This document shows positions 1 to 10,464 of a stretch of 24,319 nt of DNA, in pieces. The stretch spans positions 1 to 24,319 of the forward strand of contig JAUCBJ010003960.1 of NCBI GenBank assembly GCA_032718475.1. Direction: 5' to 3'. The position numbers and the translations under genes were made by a program. The DNA comes from Nemertoderma westbladi. Its lineage: Eukaryota > Xenacoelomorpha > Nemertodermatida > Nemertodermatidae. The notes below the pieces were generated by a model. That model made no database searches. It was not told the DNA's origin and was given only the letters and a program-made list of their open reading frames with translations. Numbering within the stretch: position 1 is the stretch's first letter; every line of letters starts with the position of its first letter.

Positions 1-193
1 AGTGGTCAGAAACTAACACGAGACAAAAGATGATACTTAACTTTACCATACTTAGCAGTACACAGATTACATGAATCATTTTATTTTTGACGTTCTCCCG
101 TTAAGAAAAATAAAATGATTCATGTAATCTGTGTACTGCGAAGTACGGCATCGTTAGGTATCATCTTCGCTCTTGTATGAATTTCTGACCACT
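1..193. mobile_element. Foldback MITE-like element
   Basis: The whole segment is one imperfect palindrome. It opens with AGTGGTCAGAAA and closes with the reverse complement at 181-193. The arms match almost continuously inward, with a near-perfect central part around 61-88 and 112-140 and a short loop near 95-110. There is no coding capacity, which fits a non-autonomous foldback or MITE element. The base pair after the right end is TA (194-195), which would suit a Tc1/mariner-type TA target duplication. The left flank lies outside the window, so this cannot be confirmed. Confidence 0.8.
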
Positions 194-1200
194 TATATAT
201 ACAACTAGTAAGATAATGAAGAAATTATTAAGGAAATAACACAATGTCAGAGTGAGAACAAAAAAAATTAGATATGGTATCAATATATTACCATGAAGAT
301 TACTAGAAGTGATGAATTTTATTAAAAACATTCACTTATATATATATAAATTTGTGATGTGGCATAGTCAACGAAGAAGAGATGGTACGTGTCATAATCA
401 TCGACGAATAAGAAAAGAGATGGAGTGCAACGTGGATGAATGGTTGGTTGTCTGAATAGGAAATACGTGAAAGAATATGAATCATAGGGTTGTGTGTGTA
501 ATAATCAATAATTATTATAATAAAAACGTGCAGTATATAATGTTAGTGGTGGTAGCCTTTCAATATGACACAGATGCTGCGGGATTGGTTAGGTTGAGTA
601 ACTACTATGCAAATGTTGTTTGTATACGTGTAGCCGGGACGTGGATTGGTGACAGCCGTGGTGGAGTTGGCAATCAATATAATATCTGATGTAGTTGGTG
701 GCCACGTTGTCAGCATATACAGTATACAGTGGTTGGTTGGTTGGTTGCGTGAATAGGAAATAACTATGGAAATGTTCGTATTCGTGTAGCCGGAAACGTG
801 GTGGATTGGTAGGTTGCTCGGTTGAATGGATTGGTGACAGCCGTGGTAGAGTTGGCGATCGAATCGATATAATAGGGTAGTGTGGGGCTAGCCACACGAT
901 GAGAGGTTTGGGTACGCGAAGATGAATATGCTATGGTTGGTTGATGCAACGACACGAACCAATACGCGCGGGTGGTAACAGCTGTAGGAGTAAGGAGGGC
1001 ATCGTGAGGTTAGGCTACGCGTAGGTGATAGGCAGCGATTGGTTGAATGCAACGAGGCGAATCAATATTGATGGTGACAGATGGTCATTAAACACCTCGA
1101 TTTAGCACCGGAATTTGGCATTTTTTAATTGCCTCCGAGATGTGGCCCGTAGCCCAGGCTAGGGAGGAGTGAGTGGAGGGCTATGCTTCTCCTACTACTG
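194..1200. other. Non-coding region with degenerate direct repeats
   Basis: I see no convincing gene here. The short open frames on both strands have no recognisable domains. A direct repeat is visible: about 599-715 recurs, with an internal insertion, at about 761-895. Both copies carry GTGTAGCCGG, GGATTGGTGACAGCCGTGGT and GAGTTGGC. Weaker echoes (GGTTGGTTG, TTGATGCAACGA, TTGAATGCAACGA) continue to about 1080. The last 100 bp before the minisatellite is G/C-richer and unrecognised. Confidence 0.6.
599..895 (+). repeat. Imperfect direct repeat, two copies
   Basis: Copy 1 (about 599-715) and copy 2 (about 761-895) share an ordered set of blocks: TAACTA, GTGTAGCCGG, GGATTGGTGACAGCCGTGGT, a GAGTTGGC segment, ATATAAT, then a GTGG/GCCAC end. 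Copy 2 has about 20 extra bases between the GTAGCCGG and GGATTGGTG blocks. The pair looks like an old local duplication and not a named element. Confidence 0.6.
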
Positions 1201-4200
1201 CTAACCCCCACCAAACCATACGCGGATAGCATACACCAAACCATACGCGGCTAGCATACACCAAACCATACACGGCTAGCCCGCCACCAAACCATCCACA
1301 GCTAGCCCGCCACCAAACCATACACAGCTAGCCCGCCACCAAACCATACGCAGCTAGCCCTCCACCAAACCATACGCGGCTAGCATACACCAAACCATAC
1401 ACGGCTAGCCCGCCACCAAACCATCCACAGCTAGCCCCCCACCAAACCATACGTAGCTAGCATACACCAAACCATACGCGGCTAGCATACACCAAACCAT
1501 ACGCGGCTAGCATACACCAAACCATACACGGCTAGCCCGCCACCAAACCATCCACAGCTAGCCCCCCACCACACCATACGCAGCTAGCCCTCCACCAAAC
1601 CATACGCGGCTAGCATACACCAAACCATACGCGGCTAGCATACACCAAACCATACGCGGCTAGCATACACCAAACCATACGCGGCTAGCATACACCAAAC
1701 CATACACGGCTAGCCCGCCACCAAACCATCCACAGCTAGCCCCCCACCAAACCATACGCAGCTAGCCCTCCACCAAACCATACGCGGCTAGCATACACCA
1801 AACCATACACGGCTAGCCCTTTACCAAACCATCCACAGCTAGCCCCCCACCAAACCATACGCAGCTAGCCCTCTACCAAACCATACGCGGCTAGCATACA
1901 CCAAACCATACACAGCTAGCCCACCACCAAACCATAAGCGGCTAGCCCCCCACCAAACCATACGCAGCTAGCCCTCTACCAAACCATACGCGGCTAGCAT
2001 ACACCAAACCATACACGGCTAGCCCGCCACCAAACCATCCACAGCTAGCCCCCCACCAAACCATACGCAGCTAGCCCTCTACCAAACCATACGCGGCTAG
2101 CATACACCAAACCATACACAGCTAGCCCGCCACCAAACCATACGCGGCTAGCCCCCCACCAAACCATACGCAGCTAGCCCTCTACCAAACCATACGCGGC
2201 TAGCATACACCAAACCATACACGGCTAGCCCGCCACCAAACCATACACGGCTAGCCCGCCACCAAACCATACACAGCTAGCCCGCCACCAAACCATACGC
2301 GGCTAGCCCCCCACCAAACCATACGCAGCTAGCCCTCTACCAAACCATACGCGGCTAGCATACACCAAACCATACACAGCTAGCCCTCCACCAAACCATA
2401 CACAGCTAGCCCGCCACCAAACCATAGGTAGCTAGCCCTCCACCAAACCATACGCAGCTAGAACTCCACCAAACCATACGCCGCTAGCATACACCAAACC
2501 ATATGCGGCTAGCATACACCAAACCATACACGGCTAGCCCGCCACCAAACCATACACGGCTAGCCCGCCACCAAACCATACACAGCTAGCCCGCCACCAA
2601 ACCATACGCGGCTAGCCCCCCACCAAACCATACGCAGCTAGCCCTCTACCAAACCATACGCGGCTAGCATACACCAAACCATACACAGCTAGCCCTCCAC
2701 CAAACCATACACAGCTAGCCCGCCACCAAACCATAGGTAGCTAGCCCTCCACCAAACCATACGCAGCTAGAACTCCACCAAACCATACGCCGCTAGCATA
2801 CACCAAACCATATGCGGCCAGCTCACCACCAAACAATACGCAGCTAGCCCGCCACCAAAGCATACACGGCAAGCCCGCCACAAAACCATACACGGCTAGC
2901 CCGCCACCAAACCATACACAGCTAGCCCGCCACCAAACCATACGCGGCTAGCCCTCCACCAAACCATACACGGCTAGCCCTCCACCAAACCATACACGAC
3001 TAGCCCTCCACCAAACCATACACAGCTAGCCCTCCACCAAACCATACGCGGCTAGCCCCCCACCAAACCATACGCGGCTAGCCAGCCACCAAACCATACG
3101 CAGCTAGCCCGCCATCAAACTACATGCGGCTAGCCCGCCACCAAACCATACATGGCTAGCACGCCACCAAACTATACACGGCTAGCCCTCCACCAACCTC
3201 CACCAAACCATACACAGCTAGCCCAGCACCAAACCATACGCGGCTAGCCCTCCACCAAACCATACGCAGCTAGCCCTCCACCAAACCATACACAGCTAGC
3301 CCTCCACCAAACGATACACAGCTAGCCCTCCACCAAACCATACGTGGCGAGCCCGCCACCAAAACATACGCGGCTAGCCCGCCACCAAACCATACGCAGC
3401 TAGAACTCCACCAAACCATACGCCGCTAGCATACATCAAACCATACATGGCTAGCCCACCACCAAACCATACACGGCTAGCCCGCCACCAAACCATACGC
3501 GGCTAGCCCGCCACCAAACCATACGCAGCTAGCCCTTCACCAAACCATACGCGACTAGCATACACCAAACCATACGGGGCTAGCCCTTTACCAACCCATA
3601 CGCAGCTAGCCCCCCACCAAACCATACGCAGCTAGCCCTTCACCAAACCATACACGGCTAGCCCGCCACCAAACCATACACAGCTAGCCCTCCACCAAAC
3701 TATACACAGCTAGCATACACCAAACCATACGCGGCTAGCATACACCAAACCATACGCGGATAGCATACACCAAACCATACGCAGCTAGCCCTCCACCAAA
3801 CCATACACGGCTAGCCCTCCACCAAACCATACACTGCTAGCCCTTCACCAAACCATACACAGCTAGCCCTCCACCAAACCATACACAGCTAGCCTGCCAC
3901 CAAACCATACGCGGCTAGCCCCCCACCAAACCATACGCGGCTAGCCAGCCACCAAACTATACACAGCTAGCATACACCAAACCATACGCGGCTAGCATAC
4001 ACCAAACCATACGCGGCTAGCATACACCAAACCATACGCGGCTAGCATACACCAAACCATACGCGGCTAGCATACACCAAACCATACGCAGCTAGCCCTC
4101 CACCAAACCATACACGGCTAGCCCTCCACCAAACCATACACTGCTAGCCCTTCACCAAACCATACACAGCTAGCCCTCCACCAAACCATACGCAGCTAGC

Positions 4201-7200
4201 CCTCCACCAAACCATACGCAGCTAGCCCACCACCAAACCATACACGGCTAGCCCTTTACCAAACCATACACAGCTAACCCTTTACCAAACCATACGCAGC
4301 TAGCCCTCCACCAAACCATACGCTGCTAGCCCTCCACCAAACCATACGCAGCTAGCCCTCCACCAAACCATACGCAGCTAGCCCTCCACCAAACCATACA
4401 CGGCTAGCCCGCCACCAAACCATACACAGCTAGCCTGCCACCAAACCATATGCGGCTAGCCCCCCACCAAACCATACACAGCTAGCCCTCCACCAAACCA
4501 TACACGGCTAGCCCTCCACCAAACCATAATACACTGCTAGCCCTTCACCAAACCATACACGGCTAGCCCGCGACCAAACCATACACAGCTAGCCCTCCAC
4601 CAAACTATATGCGGCCAGCCCGCCACCAAACCATACACTGCTAGCCCTTCACCAAACCATACGCAGCTAGCCCGCCACCAAACCACATGCGGCTAGCCCG
4701 CCACCAAACCATACACAGCTAGCCCGCCACCAAACCATACACAGCTAGCCCTTCACCAAACCATACGCGGCTAGCATACACCAAACCATACGCGGCTAGC
4801 CCTTTACCAACCCATACGCAGCTAGCCCTCCACCAAACCATACGCAGCTAGCCCTTCACCAAACCATACACGGCTAGCCCGCCACCAAACCATACACAGC
4901 TAGCCTGACACCAAACCATACGCGGCTAGCCCCCCACCAAACCATACGCGGCTAGCATACACCAAACCATACACGGCTAGCATACACCAAACCATACGCG
5001 GCTAGCATACACCAAACCATACGCGGCTAGCATACACCAAACCATACGCAGCTAGCCCTCCACCAAACCATACACGGCTAGCCCTCCACCAAACCACACA
5101 CTGCTAGCCCTTCACCAAACCATACACAGGTAGCCCTCCACCAAACCATACGCAGCTAGCCCTCCACCAAACCATACGCAGCTAGCCCACCACCAAACCA
5201 TACACGGCTAGCCCTTTACCAAACCATACACAGCTAACCCTTTACCAAACCATACGCAGCTAGCCCAGCACCAAACCATACGCGGCTAGCCCTCCACCAA
5301 ACCATACACAGCTAGCCCTCCACCAAACCATACATGGCTACCCCACCACCAAACCATACGTGGCTAGCCCGCCACCAAACCATACGCGGCTAGCCCGCCA
5401 CCAAACCATATGCGGCTAGCCCGCCACCAAACCATACGTAGCTAGCCCTCCACCAAACCATACACGGCTAGCCCGCCACCAAACCATACACGGCTAGCCC
5501 GCCACCAAACCATACATGGCTAGCTCGCCACCAAACCATACACGGCTAGCCCGCCACCAAACCATACACGGCTAGCCCGCCACCAAACCATACACGGCTA
5601 GCCCACCACCAAACCATACGCGGCTAGCCCGCCACCAAACCATACACAGCTAGCCTGCCAGCTAGCCCTCCACCAAACCATACGCGGCTAGCATACACCA
5701 AACCATACGTGGCTAGCATACACCATACCAAAACATACACATACACATACACAGGCTAGCCCACCACCAAACCATACACGGCTAGCCCTTTACCAAACCA
5801 TACACAGCTAACCCTTTACCAAACCATACGCAGCTAGCCCAGCACCAAACCATACGCGGCTAGCCCTCCACCAAACCATACATAGCTAGCCCTCCACCAA
5901 ACCATACATGGCTACCCCACCACCAAACCATACACGGCTAGCCCACCACCAAACCATACGCGGCTAGCCCGCCACCAAACCATATGTGGCTAGCCCGCCA
6001 CCAAACCATACGCATCTAGCCCTCCACCAAACCATACATGGCTAGCTCGCCACCAAACCATACACGGCCAGCCCGCCACCAAACCATACATGGCTAGCCC
6101 GCCACCAAACCATACACGGCTAGCCCTCCACCAAACCATACACGGCCAGCCCACCACCAAACCATACATGGCTAGCCCGCCACCAAACCATACACGGCTA
6201 GCCCGCCACCAAACCATACGCGGCTAGCCCGCCACCAAACCATACACGGCTAGCCCTCCACCAAACCATACACGACTAGCCCGCCACCAAACTATACACA
6301 GCTAGCGCACCATCAAACCATACACGGATAGCCCTCCACCAAACCATACACGGCTAACCCGCCACCAAACCATACATGGCTAGCCCTCCACCAAACCATA
6401 CATGACTAGCCCGCCACCAAACCATACACAGCTAGCCCAGCACCAAACCATACGCGGCTAGCCCGCCACCAAACCATATGCGGCTGGCCCGCCACCAAAC
6501 CATACAAGTCTAGCCCGCCACCAAACCAAACATGGCTAGCCCGCCACCAAACCATACGCATCTAGCCCGCCACCAAACCATACACGGCCAGCCCACCACC
6601 AAACCATACATGGCTAGCCCGCCACCAAACCATACACGGCTAGCCCGCCACCAAACCATACGCGGCTAGCCCGCCACCAAACCATACACGGCTAGCCCTC
6701 CACCAAACCATACACGACTAGCCCGCCACCAAACTATACACAGCTAGCGCACCACCAAACCATACACGGATAGCCCTCCACCAAACCATACACGGCTAAC
6801 CCGCCACCAAACCATACATGGCTAGCCCTCCACCAAACCATACATGGCTAGCCCGCCACCAAACCATACACGGCTAGCCCGCCACCAAACCATACACGGC
6901 TAGCCCGCCACCAAACCATATATGGCTAGCCCGCCACCAAACCACGCACTGCTAGCCCGCCACCAAACCATACAAGGCTAGCCCGCCACCAAAAAAATAC
7001 GCAGCTAGCCCTCCACCAAACCATACGCAGCTAGCCCTCCACCAAACCATACGCGGCCAGCTCGCCACCAAACCATACACGGCTAGCCTGCTACCAAACC
7101 ATACATGGCTAGCCCGCCACCAAACCATACACGGCTAGCCCTCCACCAAACCATACGCGGCCAGCCCGCCACCAAACCATATGCGGCTTGCCCACCACCA

Positions 7201-7800
7201 AACCATACACGGCTAGCCCTCCACCAAACCATATGCAGCTAGCCCTCCGCCAAACCATACGTGGCCAGCCCGCCACCAAACCATACGCGGCTAGCCTTAA
7301 TCCATACGTGGCTAGCCCGCCACCAAACCATAAACAGCTAGCCCGCCACCAAACCATACACGGCTAGCCCTCCACCAAACCATACGCGGCCAGCCCTCTA
7401 CCAAACCATACACGGTTAGCCCGACACCAAACCATACACAGCTAGCCCACCACAAAACCATACATGGCTAGCCCGCCACCTAACCATACACAGCTAGCCC
7501 TCCACCAAACCATACACGGCTAGCCCGCCACCAAACCATACACGGCTCGCCCGCCACCAAACCATACACGGCTAGCCCGCCACCAAACCATACACGGCTA
7601 GCCCTCCACCAAACCATACACGGCTAGCCCGCCACCAAACCATACACGGCTAGCCCGCCACCAAACCATACGCGGCTAGCCCGCCACCAAACCATACGCG
7701 GCTAGCCCGCCACCAAACCATACACAGCTAGCCCTCCACCAATCCATACATGGCTAGCCCGCCACCAAACCATACACAGCTAGCCCGCCACCAATCCATA
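1201..7800. repeat. 6.6-kb minisatellite, 25/26-bp unit with GCTAGC
   Basis: This is an almost uninterrupted tandem array, roughly 250 units by length division. The unit is CTAGC + CCGCCACCAAACCATACACGG with variants: a 26-bp form with CCCGCC, CCCTCC, CCCCCC or CCCTTT, and a 25-bp form with CATACACC. Nearly every unit carries the palindrome GCTAGC (NheI site) and an ACCAAACCATA core. Unit variants are ordered, not random, giving higher-order repeats of about 103 bp (1750-2200), 309 bp (2209-2816; 3721-4190) and 442 bp (6140-6830). The plus strand is strongly G-poor. Units decay near 7800-7880. Minus-strand open frames in the array (such as 5990-6217) arise only because 26-bp units make a 26-residue peptide repeat. 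I do not regard them as genes. Confidence 0.97.
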
Positions 7801-8181
7801 ATTATGTTGCCGATCCGTATGCGTTTTAGCCCTCCACAAAACTAACAATTGGTTGTCGATCCACACACGACTAACCCTAGACAGGACCATGTCCACCATG
7901 TCCAGCTTGTTTCTTTAATTCACCTAGAGCAGAATTTAATGAGGATTACAATTCTGAAAACCACTTAGTGAGACCTCGTTCAGTTCAGTTCTCTTACAGA
8001 CAGATTGACTAGATTCCACCTAGAATGAAAACTGACATCGGAAATGAAATCAGCGACCCCGAAAACCCCCGTAATGAACATTTTAGCTCGTTGTTGTGCA
8101 TCCTTCATGCCAGAAATAATTTACCAACCAGAACACAGACAGCCAATTTTGGCGGGACTGTTTAAACTTTGAGGGGTATTT
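7801..8181. other. Array tail and unassigned spacer
   Basis: Degenerate minisatellite units persist to about 7880 (TTTTAGCCCTCCACAAAACTA, then CACACGACTAACCCTAG). From there to the piggyBac inverted repeat I see no gene, RNA or repeat that I can support. A slightly G/C-richer patch at 8030-8080 has no long open frame. Confidence 0.5.
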
Positions 8182-8404
8182 TCTCGGAATGACATTTTTC
8201 ATTTTCAAATTACTACTCCTCCGTCATTTTTCGACAAATTTTCTTCGTTTTTGGCTCATTCGAACGAGCTTTGGTAGCTCTTTAAAAGTTATCTTATGGA
8301 ATTTTGATAAATATTACCATTTTTTATAATTAGCCAATTTTATTTAAAAATATGATAACTAATTAACTTAATTAAGGAATGGAATCGATACATACGATGT
8401 AGAC

Positions 8405-8918
8405 ATGGGTGGTTATGTGGACCTATATATAACAGATTCTTTAGTTGACCTGCTTTGTAAATGTACGAATGATAAAATAAAGGCGACAGAAAGTAAACCC
8501 GATGATCCACAGCCAAGCACAAGTGGAGGGTCTGATGTTCGAAAGATCAAAGATGTTACACAACTAGAAATAAAAGCCTTTCTTGGTTTGACTATTCTAA
8601 TAGCATGTGCAAGGAAGAATAAAATTCGTGATTACTGGAGGGTTTGCATCACCAATTGCCACCCCGTATTTTTATTCGGTCATGAGTCGGGATAGGTATC
8701 TACAGATATTAAAATTTCTCACGTTTTCTGACCCAAATAAGGTATATAAGCATGATCGATCCACACGTCTCCATGACTTTTTAGAATTACTACATGACAT
8801 TCTGAAAATCTATATACCAGAAGTGGAGCTTTCATTGGATGAATCATTATTATTATTCAAAGGACGATTGGGATTCAAACAGTTTATTCGCACTAAACGT
8901 TCATATATATATAAATAA
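8405..8918 (+). pseudogene. piggyBac-type transposase, frameshifted and 3'-truncated
   Basis: The product would be a cut-and-paste DDE transposase of the piggyBac (DDE_Tnp_1_7) family, acting on its own TTAA-flanked ends in the nucleus. Two overlapping frames carry consecutive parts of the family. The first (8405 to about 8640) has an N-terminal TDSLVDLL..TN segment and IKAFLGLTILIA. The second (about 8640-8918) has ATPYFYSVMSRDRYLQILKF and then LSLDESLLLFKGR, with the first catalytic Asp in LDES, followed by FKQFIRTKRS. One frameshift near 8636-8645 separates them. Homology stops abruptly at about 8905 where a TA-rich repeat begins, so the second and third catalytic acids and the Cys-rich C-terminus are absent. 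The acidic N-terminus is also missing. This is a dead copy; the family call is confident. Confidence 0.85.
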
Positions 8919-9145
8919 TATATATATATATATATCGGTTATATTGTATATCGTGTATCTGTATGTATATACTGTATATTGTGTATCGGTTATGTTATAT
9001 TTATCTTGTAATATACATTATACATACAGATACACGATATACAATATAACCGATATATATATATATATTGGTTATATTGTATATCGTGTATCTGTATGTA
9101 TATATATTGTGTATCTGTTATGTTATATTTATCTTGTCAAATATC
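8903..9145. repeat. AT-rich inverted/direct repeat cluster
   Basis: A TA-rich tract interrupts the transposase remnant. A block of about 34 bp beginning TCGGTTATATTGTATATCG occurs at 8935-8968, is inverted at about 9020-9052, and recurs directly at about 9069-9103. The direct copies extend into a shared TGTTATATTTATCTTGT segment (about 8992-9010 and 9119-9137). The inverted pair could form a long hairpin. Confidence 0.8.
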
Positions 9146-9192
9146 GAGAACTGTATGACATACTAAATATGTCAATTATATGCACTGTCATG

Positions 9193-9232
9193 ACATACCA
9201 GGTATGCCATGTCTTAACATACCTGGTATGTC
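9193..9232. repeat. Short palindrome pair
   Basis: GACATACCAGGTATG at 9193-9207 is matched by its exact inverted copy at 9218-9232, with a 10-bp loop. It lies inside the piggyBac remnant. No function can be assigned. Confidence 0.7.
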
Positions 9233-9631
9233 ATTACGCAATCACAGAATGCCCTATGACGTTTTTTTGGGTCTCCCACATCTCTAGATGCATGAAGCCG
9301 AAATACTGAAGCAATTTAAAGAGGGTTGTAAGCATTTCAAATCGGCTCAAACTTCCCAGTGCTTTCGCAGGACACTTTTATTCTTAATAAAAATAAATAT
9401 GGCTAATTAAAAATTATATAAGATAACTTTTGTAGAGTCGATGACGCTGAGTCCAAAAAAGTTTGTTTCAAGAAATTTGGACCAAAATTGAGGGACTAGT
9501 AGCAATTTAAGTGAAATCTTTAATTCCGCCGCCAGCCGCTAGGGGAAGGCTATAAATTTTGAAATTGTACTATAAAGGCTAATTGCCCTTCCATACAATG
9601 TTGACTATGACAAAATAGCAATAATATCATT

Positions 9632-9897
9632 AAGTAGAATCATAAACATTATGTTTCAGTAGAATCATAAACATTATGTTTAAGTAGAACCATAAACATT
9701 ATGTTTAAGTAGAATCATAAACATTATGTTTAAGTAGAATCATAAACATTATGTTTAAGTAGAACCATAAACATTATGTTTCAGTAGAATCATAAACATT
9801 ATGTTTCAGTAGAATCATAAACATTATGTTTCAGTAGAATCATAAACATTATGTTTCAGTAGAATCATAAACATTATGTTTAAGTAGAATCATGAAC
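9632..9897 (+). repeat. 25-bp tandem repeat, about 10.6 copies
   Basis: The unit AAGTAGAATCATAAACATTATGTTT repeats with a strict 25-bp period from 9632. Differences are single substitutions only: AAG or CAG at the start, GAATC or GAACC inside. The last partial unit degrades at ATCATGAAC. There are no indels, so the array is young or homogenised. It starts about 100 bp past the piggyBac right arm. Confidence 0.95.
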
Positions 9898-10019
9898 TAA
9901 CATTACTTGTCTTGGACTTCAGTTCAGAGCTAACATCGAACTCAACTTCATTTTTGAAAATTACACAATGGACCCCGCATTCCAATTGACTTCTTAGAAT
10001 CCTTTGAAGCAAAAGAACA

Positions 10020-10052
10020 GACACGTGCCCATGCCCACTAGAGCCACGTGTC
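10020..10052. promoter_or_regulatory. Palindromic pair of CACGTG E-boxes
   Basis: GACACGTG at 10020-10027 and its exact inverse CACGTGTC at 10045-10052 place two canonical E-boxes 23 bp apart, about two helical turns. CACGTG is the classical site for bHLH-zip factors (USF, MYC/MAX, MITF/TFE families). An inverted CCAAT box follows about 90 bp downstream. The combination resembles a proximal promoter, but no transcript start can be seen. A chance origin is possible. Confidence 0.4.
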
Positions 10053-10132
10053 ACGGGTTTCACCAAAACGTTTCTCCAACCCCAACCAAACCATTCCACC
10101 CTCTAACCGCTGACTGCATCTGCCCTTTCTGG

Positions 10133-10142
10133 CTCATTGGCT
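10133..10142 (-). promoter_or_regulatory. Inverted CCAAT box
   Basis: The plus strand reads CTCATTGGCT, which is AGCCAATGAG on the minus strand, a good NF-Y consensus. NF-Y boxes commonly sit 60-100 bp from a start site in either orientation. It lies about 330 bp upstream of the PX exon and next to the E-box pair. Confidence 0.35.
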
Positions 10143-10356
10143 GCTCCGACCGCTATCACACCTTATCATGCGCGCTCTGTCCCTCAGTTTCACAACTCGC
10201 TACGTAGGCTGTGTACCCTACTGTGCTTCATGTACCGGTACTCCTTGTAATTAACTGTTAACGGTCACTATTATTTATGTATACCTACCTGATACTGTAC
10301 CTACATATTGATTTTCATGTGCTAATCTCTTCAATATATTTTGTTACACCGACCAG

Positions 10357-10390
10357 GGGTGTAAAGAGAAAAAATAATCGTAATTTGTTT
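10357..10390 (+). CDS. Possible microexon, end of PX-gene first coding part
   Basis: These 34 bases read GVKRKNNRNLF in the frame that would join the exon at 10465. This resembles the basic segment just before the VYxxNVTW strand of TKS/p47phox PX domains (pattern V-x-K-R-x-N-x-x-x-x-aromatic). A plausible acceptor precedes it: a pyrimidine-rich tract ending CAG at 10354-10356. The donor would be GTTTAT at 10391, which is weak, leaving a 74-nt intron. The frame also runs on into VYMVNLT, a partial copy of the start of the next exon, so a decayed duplication is an alternative. No initiator methionine or first exon was identified. Tentative. Confidence 0.35.
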
Positions 10391-10464
10391 GTTTATATGG
10401 TAAATCTTACAAGTATTAAACGTGACATATTTGTTTATACAGTAATAAGGTTTAATCGTTGTAG

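Larger units (their letters stand above)
8182..9535 (+). mobile_element. Degenerate piggyBac-family DNA transposon
   Basis: Two ends about 1.35 kb apart are imperfect inverted copies of each other. The left arm is about 8182-8350 and the right arm about 9385-9535. Shared blocks in inverted orientation include AAAGTTATCTTA, AATTAGCCA, an AAATT-CTACT block and an AAATTT-CTT block. Between them lies a piggyBac-type transposase remnant. The exact element ends and a TTAA target duplication are not clear; a TTAA occurs at 8162-8165. The 3' half of the transposase gene is missing and its place is taken by AT-rich inverted and direct repeats. The element is non-autonomous now. Confidence 0.75.
9898..10356. 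other. Spacer upstream of PX exon, possibly promoter-bearing
   Basis: I see no open frame with recognisable content. The stretch is more G/C-rich than its surroundings between 10000 and 10210 and holds two E-boxes and an inverted CCAAT box, annotated separately. From 10240 onward it becomes AT-rich. The pyrimidine-rich stretch ending TTACACCGACCAG (10344-10356) could be a 3' splice site. Confidence 0.4.

Noticed and set aside
477-955. Short ORFs at 477-689 (+), 589-897 (-) and 764-955 (-)
   Set aside because: They overlap the degenerate direct repeat and have simple composition with no domain or splice support.
2741-7357. Minus-strand ORFs with MVWWRAS / VWFGGGLA-type repeats (2741-2941, 5990-6217, 7109-7357)
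   Set aside because: They are translations of the 26-bp minisatellite: 26-bp units give a 26-residue period and stay open where no 25-bp unit intervenes. There is no start context or domain, and they break wherever a 25-bp unit occurs.
1201-7800. CRISPR-like array
   Set aside because: There are no unique spacers; units are contiguous 25/26-bp tandem copies in eukaryotic DNA.
8839-9309. 156-codon plus-strand ORF rich in Tyr/Ile/Val
   Set aside because: It translates TA-rich inverted and direct repeats in a shifted frame of the transposase relic. Low complexity, no homology.
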